Shown: one piece after another, positions 6,242 to 10,034 of the stretch
Layout of the letters: each line of letters opens with the position of its first letter
Position numbering within the stretch: the first letter of the stretch is position 1
Source: Haloferacaceae archaeon
GTDB lineage: Archaea; Halobacteriota; Halobacteria; Halobacteriales; Haloferacaceae
DNA length: 10,034 bases
Direction of reading: 5' to 3'
NCBI GenBank assembly: GCA_018609965.1
Contig: JAHENP010000343.1
Span: forward strand, 1-10,034
The notes under the pieces: model-generated
Databases searched by the model: none
What the model was told of the DNA's origin: nothing
The model's input: only the letters and a program-made list of their open reading frames with translations
Program-made: the position numbers and the translations under genes

Positions 6242-6631
6242 ATGAGCGAAACAGAAGACGGCAAGTGGGCAGTCGCACACGTGTTCGCGTCGTTCAACAA
6301 CACCCTGATCACGATCACGGACGTGACCGGCGCGGAGACGATCGTGAAGTCCTCGGGTGGCGCCGTCGTGAAGCAGAACCGCGACGAGGCGTCGCCGTAC
6401 GCGGCGATGCAGATGGCCGAGCAGGTCGCCGAGGACGCACAGGCCGAGGGGATCGAGGGTGTCCACGTCCGGGTGCGAGGGCCGGGCGGCAACGCACAGA
6501 AGTCGCCGGGGCCGGGCGCACAGGCCACGATCCGGGCGTTGGCCCGCGCGGGTCTAGAGATCGGCCGGATCGAGGATGTGACACCGATCCCGCACGACGG
6601 GACACGCGCGCCCAAGAAGAACAGGCTCTGA
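6242..6631 (+). CDS. rps11: Small-subunit ribosomal protein uS11
   Basis: This 30S platform protein lies near the mRNA exit and the E site. It has 129 residues, the full archaeal length. Recognisable blocks are [20 protein letters not shown] near the N-terminus, [13 protein letters not shown] in the middle, [19 protein letters not shown] (76-94) and the highly conserved C-terminus [19 protein letters not shown]. The ATG at 6242 follows the uS4 stop with no gap; the gene for RNA polymerase subunit D follows after 1 nt. Confidence 0.98.
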   Translation: MSETEDGKWAVAHVFASFNNTLITITDVTGAETIVKSSGGAVVKQNRDEASPYAAMQMAEQVAEDAQAEGIEGVHVRVRGPGGNAQKSPGPGAQATIRALARAGLEIGRIEDVTPIPHDGTRAPKKNRL

Positions 6632-6632
6632 C

Positions 6633-7382
6633 ATGACGGACGAGTTCGACGTGTCGTTCGTCACGCGCGAGGACCGTTCCGCCCGGGTGTTGATCCGGGG
6701 GTTGACGCCAGCGACGGCCAACGGCGTCCGGCGGGCCATGATCGCGGACGTGCCGACGTTCTCCGTCGACGACGTGCGGTTCGTGGAGAACTCCTCGGTG
6801 ATGTTCGACGAGATGGTCGGGCTCCGGCTCGGCCTGACGCCGCTGACGACGCCGTTGGACGACTACGAGATCGGCGACGTGGCGACACTGTCGCTCCAGA
6901 AGGAGGGGCCGGCCACGGCGTACTCCGGCGATCTGGAGAGTTCGGACGACCGTGTCGTCCCCGCGGACGACGACATCCCGATTGTCGAGCTGAAGGAGGG
7001 CCAACGGTTGGAGTTCGAAGCCGACGCGGTGCTCGACTCGGGGAAGGCGCACGCCAAACACCAGGGTGGTGTCGCGGTCGGCTACCGACACCTCCAACGG
7101 GTGGAGATTGTCGGCGACCGCGAGGCGTTCGACGAGCCAGACCCGGAGATCATCCGGGGCGTGATCGAGACGGACGACGGGGAAGTCGTCCACACCGACG
7201 AGTTTGGCAACGACCTCACCCAGCGGTATCCGGACCGGGAGGTTCGTGTCGAAGACGTGCCCGGCGCGTTCGTGTTCAACGTCGAGACAGACGGCTCCGT
7301 CTCCGTCGAGGAACTACTTGTTCGTGCCGTCGAGTCGATACAGGATCGTGCAGACGAACTCGCAGACGCAGTCGCAGTATGA
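6633..7382 (+). CDS. rpoD: RNA polymerase subunit D (Rpo3)
   Basis: This is the archaeal counterpart of bacterial alpha and eukaryotic RPB3/AC40; it pairs with subunit L to start polymerase assembly. It has 249 residues. Visible motifs include [13 protein letters not shown] (24-36), the dimerisation helix, and [10 protein letters not shown] (66-75), followed by the HAKHQG segment (140-145) that corresponds to the conserved HAKW region. The C-terminal part [21 protein letters not shown] (209-229) completes the dimerisation domain. The protein has no cysteine at all, so the iron-sulfur cluster found in domain 3 of many archaeal D subunits cannot be present; the corresponding region (about 160-205) is retained but acidic. 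Loss in halophiles is expected. It is not a sigma factor despite the symbol. It is the last gene of this block, with a long hairpin 6 nt after the stop. Confidence 0.96.
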   Translation: MTDEFDVSFVTREDRSARVLIRGLTPATANGVRRAMIADVPTFSVDDVRFVENSSVMFDEMVGLRLGLTPLTTPLDDYEIGDVATLSLQKEGPATAYSGDLESSDDRVVPADDDIPIVELKEGQRLEFEADAVLDSGKAHAKHQGGVAVGYRHLQRVEIVGDREAFDEPDPEIIRGVIETDDGEVVHTDEFGNDLTQRYPDREVRVEDVPGAFVFNVETDGSVSVEELLVRAVESIQDRADELADAVAV

Positions 7383-7388
7383 ACACCA

Positions 7389-7447
7389 CCCACACACCCA
7401 CGGCCGGCCGCCCGACGGCGGGCAGTCACGCCGCCGGGGTGTGTGGG
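7389..7447 (+). terminator. Long inverted repeat after rpoD, terminator or processing hairpin
   Basis: CCCACACACCC (7389-7399) pairs perfectly with GGGTGTGTGGG (7437-7447). Inside, CGGC (7401-7404) pairs with GCCG (7433-7436) after a single bulged A7400, and GCCCG-ACGG-CGGGC (7410-7423) forms a further stem. It begins 6 nt after the rpoD stop and ends just before the tRNA-Leu promoter-like box. There is no T-run, so an intrinsic archaeal terminator is not certain; RNA processing or mRNA 3'-end protection are alternatives. Confidence 0.55.
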
Positions 7448-7458
7448 ATCGTAAACGG

Positions 7459-7464
7459 TTTAAC
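7459..7464 (+). promoter_or_regulatory. TATA-like box for tRNA-Leu / L18e operon
   Basis: TTTAAC is centred about 29 nt upstream of the first base of tRNA-Leu (7491), which fits an archaeal promoter with a start at or very near the mature tRNA 5' end. It lies in a small dyad TAAAC-G-GTTTA (7452-7462). Confidence 0.6.
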
Positions 7465-7490
7465 GGGCACCGGGCTACACCTGGATGCGA

Positions 7491-7575
7491 GCAGGGATAG
7501 CCAAGTCTGGCCAACGGCGCAGCGTTCAGGGCGCTGTTCCATAGGGATCCGCAGGTTCAAATCCTGCTCCCTGCA
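7491..7575 (+). tRNA. tRNA-Leu (anticodon CAG)
   Basis: This tRNA has a complete class II cloverleaf of 85 nt. The acceptor stem is GCAGGGA (7491-7497) with TCCCTGC (7568-7574) and discriminator A7575, as expected for leucine. The anticodon stem is CAGCG (7520-7524) with CGCTG (7532-7536), and the loop TTCAGGG carries CAG at 7527-7529, which reads CUG codons. A long variable arm lies between 7537 and 7550. The T arm is GCAGG-TTCAAAT-CCTGC (7551-7567). No CCA is encoded and no intron is seen. It precedes the L18e-L13-S9 genes by 162 nt; a tRNA-Leu at this place is known in the Haloarcula S9 operon. Confidence 0.96.
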
Positions 7576-7579
7576 TTCT

Positions 7580-7717
7580 GTGACTCGACCGACCGGGAGA
7601 GTCACCACTGTTCAGACACGGGCACTGCCACACTCGGGAGCCACGGTGACCAGATTGGACCCGGAAACAGGTCCGGCGGCCACGCGCCGCCAAGCAGACG
7701 GCCGGCGTTGTCCGGCC
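7580..7717 (+). promoter_or_regulatory. Structured leader between tRNA-Leu and L18e (four stem-loops)
   Basis: Four perfect inverted repeats occur in sequence: GTGACTC/GAGTCAC (7580-7586 with 7599-7605), GGACC/GGTCC (7657-7661 with 7670-7674), GGCGGC/GCCGCC (7675-7680 with 7686-7691) and GGCCGG/CCGGCC (7700-7705 with 7712-7717). The last ends 6 nt before the GGAGG ribosome binding site of L18e. The 162-nt spacer has no gene. It could be an untranslated leader that regulates ribosomal protein synthesis or a tRNA-mRNA processing region; the high GC content calls for caution. Confidence 0.4.
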
Positions 7718-7737
7718 ACCCACGGAGGACTCAACCC

Positions 7738-8100
7738 ATGAGTAGCAGCAAGACCAACCCACGACTACAGGATCTCATCGCCGAGCTGAAGTCGGTCGCA
7801 CGCGAGACCGACGCGGGCGTCTGGCGTGACGTGGCCGAGCGGCTGGAGAAGCCCCGGCGCACACACGCAGAGGTCAACCTCGGTCGCATCGACCGGTACG
7901 CGGACGCAGCGGGAGACGAGACGGTGATCGTCCCGGGCAAAGTGCTCGGGTCGGGCGTTCTCACGAAGGATGTCACCGTCGCGGCCGTCGACTTCTCCGG
8001 CACCGCGGAGACGAAAATCGACCAGGCCGGCGAGGCGGTCCGGATGGAGGAAGCGTTGTCGAACAACCCAGAGGGGTCGAACGTGCGGGTGATTCGATGA
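7738..8100 (+). CDS. rpl18e: Large-subunit ribosomal protein eL18 (L18e)
   Basis: This is a ribosomal protein found in archaea and eukaryotes but not bacteria; it belongs to the same fold family as bacterial L15. It has 120 residues from the ATG at 7738. This start is preferred to the ATG at 7708 because the ribosome binding site GGAGG (7724-7728) lies 9 nt upstream and because the mature archaeal protein begins with a short [13 protein letters not shown] segment. Typical blocks are [26 protein letters not shown] and [11 protein letters not shown], followed by VTVAAVDFS. Its TGA overlaps the uL13 start by 4 nt. It is the first protein gene after tRNA-Leu and its structured spacer. Confidence 0.95.
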   Translation: MSSSKTNPRLQDLIAELKSVARETDAGVWRDVAERLEKPRRTHAEVNLGRIDRYADAAGDETVIVPGKVLGSGVLTKDVTVAAVDFSGTAETKIDQAGEAVRMEEALSNNPEGSNVRVIR

Positions 8101-8546
8101 GTCTCGCAGAACTCGACGCGGACGTCGTCGTCGACGCCCGCGACTGTATTCTCGGACGTGTCGCCTCGAAGGTGGCAGAACGCGCACTAGACGGCGAGAC
8201 GATCGCCGTCGTCAACGCGGAACGCGCGGTCGTCACCGGGAACGAGGAGTCGACGATGGAGACCTTCCGGGAGCGTCAGCGGGTCGGCTCCGACCAGGGG
8301 CCGGCGTACCCGCGGCGACCGGACGGAATCTTCAAGCGTGCCATCCGCGGGATGGTGCCACACAAGAAGCAACGCGGCCGGGAGGCGTTCTCCCGGGTGC
8401 GGGTGTACGTCGGGAACCCGTACGCGGACAACGACGAGTTCGAGACGACGGTGCTGGAGGGAACGTCGCTGGACCGACTGTCGAACATCAACTTCACGAC
8501 CCTCGGCGCGGTGTCCGAGGATCTGGGGGCCAACGTCACATGGTAA
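8097..8546 (+). CDS. rpl13: Large-subunit ribosomal protein uL13
   Basis: This early-assembly 23S rRNA-binding protein has 149 residues, near the usual archaeal length. The N-terminal block [22 protein letters not shown] (about 10-31) followed by [14 protein letters not shown] (36-49) is the family hallmark, with [15 protein letters not shown] in the middle. The ATG at 8097 overlaps the L18e stop by 4 nt and the TAA stop overlaps the uS9 start by 7 nt, so these three genes appear translationally coupled. Confidence 0.97.
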   Translation: MSLAELDADVVVDARDCILGRVASKVAERALDGETIAVVNAERAVVTGNEESTMETFRERQRVGSDQGPAYPRRPDGIFKRAIRGMVPHKKQRGREAFSRVRVYVGNPYADNDEFETTVLEGTSLDRLSNINFTTLGAVSEDLGANVTW

Positions 8547-8938
8547 CGAACACGTCAGGCAAGAAGAAGACGGCCGTCGCCCGCGCGACAGTGCGGGACG
8601 GAGAGGGTCGCGTGCGCATCGACTCCACGCCGGTGGAGCTGGTCGAGCCGGAGCAGTCCCGGCTGAAGATGTTGGAGCCGTTCCGCGTCGTCGACGACGA
8701 GCTCCGCGAGGAGATCGACATCGACGTGTCGGTCGAAGGCGGCGGCTTCTCCGGGCAGGCAGACGCCGCCCGGACAGCCATCGCCCGCGGGGTGGTCCAA
8801 CACCTCGGGGACGCGGAGCTGCGCGACGCGTTCATGAGCTTCGACCGGTCGCTGTTGGTCAACGACGACCGGCAGTCGGAACCGAAGAAGTGGGGCGGTC
8901 CCGGCGCACGGGCCCGTTACCAGAAGTCGTACCGCTGA
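8540..8938 (+). CDS. rps9: Small-subunit ribosomal protein uS9
   Basis: This 30S head protein has a C-terminal tail that reaches the P-site tRNA. It has 132 residues. It starts with [20 protein letters not shown], the family's N-terminal strand pair. The middle holds the [18 protein letters not shown] signature (about 70-87), and it ends in the basic tail [13 protein letters not shown]. The ATG at 8540 lies inside the end of uL13 (7-nt overlap); no separate ribosome binding site is needed if translation is coupled. RNA polymerase subunit N follows after 12 nt. Confidence 0.97.
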   Translation: MVTNTSGKKKTAVARATVRDGEGRVRIDSTPVELVEPEQSRLKMLEPFRVVDDELREEIDIDVSVEGGGFSGQADAARTAIARGVVQHLGDAELRDAFMSFDRSLLVNDDRQSEPKKWGGPGARARYQKSYR

Positions 8939-8950
8939 GGTGGTCCACCC

Positions 8951-9145
8951 ATGATGATCCCAGTCCGGTGTTTCACGTGCGGGACGGTCATCGGCGACAG
9001 CTGGGAGGAGTTCAAAGATCGCGCGAAGGAGGGTGAGGAAGACCCCGGCGAGGTGTTAGACGAGCTCGGCGTCGACCGCCACTGTTGTCGGCGGATGATG
9101 GTGAGCCACACGGACCTCGTCGACGTGGTGAGTCCCTACCAATGA
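8951..9145 (+). CDS. rpoN: RNA polymerase subunit N (Rpo10)
   Basis: This small zinc-binding polymerase subunit, the counterpart of eukaryotic RPB10, bridges the D/L platform and the large subunit. It has 64 residues. The zinc ligands are Cys7 and Cys10 (RCFTCG) and the adjacent Cys45-Cys46 (HCCRRM), the pattern special to this family. Two start codons are adjacent (8951 and 8954); family members usually begin MIPVRC, so 8954 is equally possible. The purine-rich GAGGTG at 8937-8942 could be the ribosome binding site for either. It is not the bacterial sigma-54 gene despite the shared symbol. The stop overlaps the next gene by 4 nt. Confidence 0.97.
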   Translation: MMIPVRCFTCGTVIGDSWEEFKDRAKEGEEDPGEVLDELGVDRHCCRRMMVSHTDLVDVVSPYQ

Positions 9146-9318
9146 GTCAGCGATACAACCGCTACGAGAAGGCTCGCATCCTCGGTGCGCGGGCACTGCA
9201 GGTGGCGTACGGTGCGCCGGTGCTCGTCGAGACGGAGCAGAGTGAGCCGATCCTGATCGCCGCCGAGGAGTACGACGCGGGTGTGCTCCCGTTCACGGTG
9301 CGGCGGGAGGGCGGGTGA
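9142..9318 (+). CDS. rpoK: RNA polymerase subunit K (Rpo6)
   Basis: This is the archaeal counterpart of RPB6 and bacterial omega; it stabilises the polymerase by clamping the largest subunit. It has 58 residues, the normal archaeal size. The signature [20 protein letters not shown] (7-26) is unmistakable, followed by [19 protein letters not shown]. The start at 9142 is chosen over the in-frame codon at 9085 because it gives the family length and forms an ATGA overlap with the subunit N stop. The N and K genes appear as a coupled pair. Enolase follows after 1 nt. Confidence 0.97.
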   Translation: MSQRYNRYEKARILGARALQVAYGAPVLVETEQSEPILIAAEEYDAGVLPFTVRREGG

Positions 9319-9319
9319 G

Positions 9320-10034
9320 ATGACGGTCGTCGACGCGGTGTCGTTGCGGCGCGTGCTCGACTCGCGGGGGAACCCGACGGTGGAGGCGGACGTGTTGACG
9401 GCGGCGGGCGGCTTCGGCCGCGCGGCGGCGCCGTCGGGCGCCTCCACGGGCGAGTACGAGGCCGTGGAACGGCCACCCTCCGAGGCGATCGCGGCGGCCC
9501 GAGAACGGGCGGTGCCGCGGCTGGTCGGGGAGGTCCACGCCGGCGACCAACGGGAGGTCGACGCCGCACTCCACGCGGCAGACGGGACGGACGACTTCTC
9601 GGAGATCGGTGCCAACAGCGCCGTCGCGATCTCGATGGCGGCGGCGAAGGCCGGCGCCGACACGATCGGACTGCCGTTGTTCCAACATCTCGGGGGGGCG
9701 TTCCGGGGGGCACGGGAGTCGTTCCCGACGCCGCTCGGGAACGTCGTCGGCGGCGGCGAGCACGCCGCCGAGTCGACGGCGATCCAGGAGTTCCTCGCCG
9801 CGCCGGTGGGTGCGCCGTCGGTCGCGGAGGCGGTGTTCGCGAACACCGAGGTCCACGCGGCCGTCGCGGACGTGTTAGACGAGCGGGGGCTGTCGGCGGC
9901 GAAAGGAGACGAGGGCGCCTGGGCGCCGCCAGTCGGTGACGACGAGGCGTTCGAGATCGTCGCCGAGGCGACCGACCGCGTCGCAGATCGGGTCGGGTTC
10001 GAGATCCGGTTCGGGTTGGACGTGGCGGCGGCAG
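9320..10034 (+). CDS. eno: Enolase, N-terminal part (3' end outside window)
   Basis: Enolase interconverts 2-phosphoglycerate and phosphoenolpyruvate in glycolysis and gluconeogenesis; it is a cytoplasmic, Mg-dependent enzyme. The 238 codons in the window are a little over half of a usual protein of about 400 residues, and the frame is still open at the window end. Motifs are SRGNPTVE (15-22), the active-site loop PSGASTG (38-44), [21 protein letters not shown] followed by IQEF, and KGDEGAWAP, where other enolases have GDEGGFAP. The position that is usually NGG reads GGG here. The ATG at 9320 comes 1 nt after the subunit K stop, with GGAGG at 9306-9310 as a well-spaced ribosome binding site. 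Placement in an information-processing operon is conserved in archaea. Confidence 0.96.
   Translation, partial: MTVVDAVSLRRVLDSRGNPTVEADVLTAAGGFGRAAAPSGASTGEYEAVERPPSEAIAAARERAVPRLVGEVHAGDQREVDAALHAADGTDDFSEIGANSAVAISMAAAKAGADTIGLPLFQHLGGAFRGARESFPTPLGNVVGGGEHAAESTAIQEFLAAPVGAPSVAEAVFANTEVHAAVADVLDERGLSAAKGDEGAWAPPVGDDEAFEIVAEATDRVADRVGFEIRFGLDVAAA

Noticed and set aside
5597..6466. 289-codon minus-strand open frame over uS13, uS4 and uS11
   Set aside because: It lies antisense to three unmistakable ribosomal protein genes and crosses their boundaries.
7708..7737. Earlier in-frame start for L18e
   Set aside because: It would add ten residues unlike the family N-terminus and would start upstream of the GGAGG ribosome binding site at 7724-7728, which is correctly placed for the ATG at 7738.
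9085..9141. Earlier in-frame start for RNA polymerase subunit K
   Set aside because: The added 19 residues lie inside the subunit N gene and have no counterpart in the family; the 4-nt overlap start at 9142 gives the normal length.

Overview
The window looks like chromosomal DNA from a haloarchaeon (class Halobacteria). It is GC-rich, the predicted proteins are acidic (Asp/Glu-rich), several genes appear to be leaderless with AT-rich TATA-like boxes about 25 nt upstream of the ATG, and there is a canonical archaeal ribosomal-protein/RNA-polymerase cluster with archaeal-only subunits (L18e, Rpo subunits D, N and K). I cannot name the genus from sequence alone.

Layout. (1) Positions 1-664 hold the 3' part of an NAD kinase gene, followed at 754-1203 by an Lrp/AsnC-type regulator. 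(2) Positions 1242-2983, minus strand, hold a two-gene ABC-2 type exporter (permease and ATPase, overlapping by 4 nt), which is convergent with the regulator. (3) A 244-nt divergent spacer (2984-3227) carries promoter-like boxes for both directions and two dyads. (4) Positions 3228-4841 hold an orphan sensor histidine kinase with two tandemly duplicated GAF domains. (5) Positions 4842-5096 form a non-coding spacer with a 23-bp tandem repeat, then a promoter-like box and dyads. (6) Positions 5097-7382 hold tRNA-Ser(GCU), uS13, uS4, uS11 and RNA polymerase subunit D. (7) A strong 11-bp inverted repeat and a promoter-like box separate that block from tRNA-Leu(CAG) at 7491-7575. (8) A 162-nt spacer with four consecutive potential stem-loops leads to eL18, uL13, uS9, RNA polymerase N, RNA polymerase K and the 5' part of enolase, which runs off the end at 10034.

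How the genes work together. The right half is a translation/transcription operon: genes are packed with 4-nt or 7-nt overlaps or 1-nt gaps, which suggests translational coupling, and each half begins with a tRNA gene. The order S13-S4-S11-RpoD / L18e-L13-S9-RpoN-RpoK-enolase is the well-known archaeal arrangement, and a tRNA-Leu-L18e-L13-S9-enolase unit is known from Haloarcula. The left half mixes housekeeping (NAD kinase), regulation (Lrp, GAF kinase) and export (ABC-2).

I found no convincing undescribed multi-gene system. The observations most worth checking are non-coding or structural: the 23-bp tandem repeat, the folded leader between tRNA-Leu and L18e, the long hairpin after rpoD, the intragenic GAF duplication with a 34-bp exact repeat, and the dyads in the divergent and leader regions.
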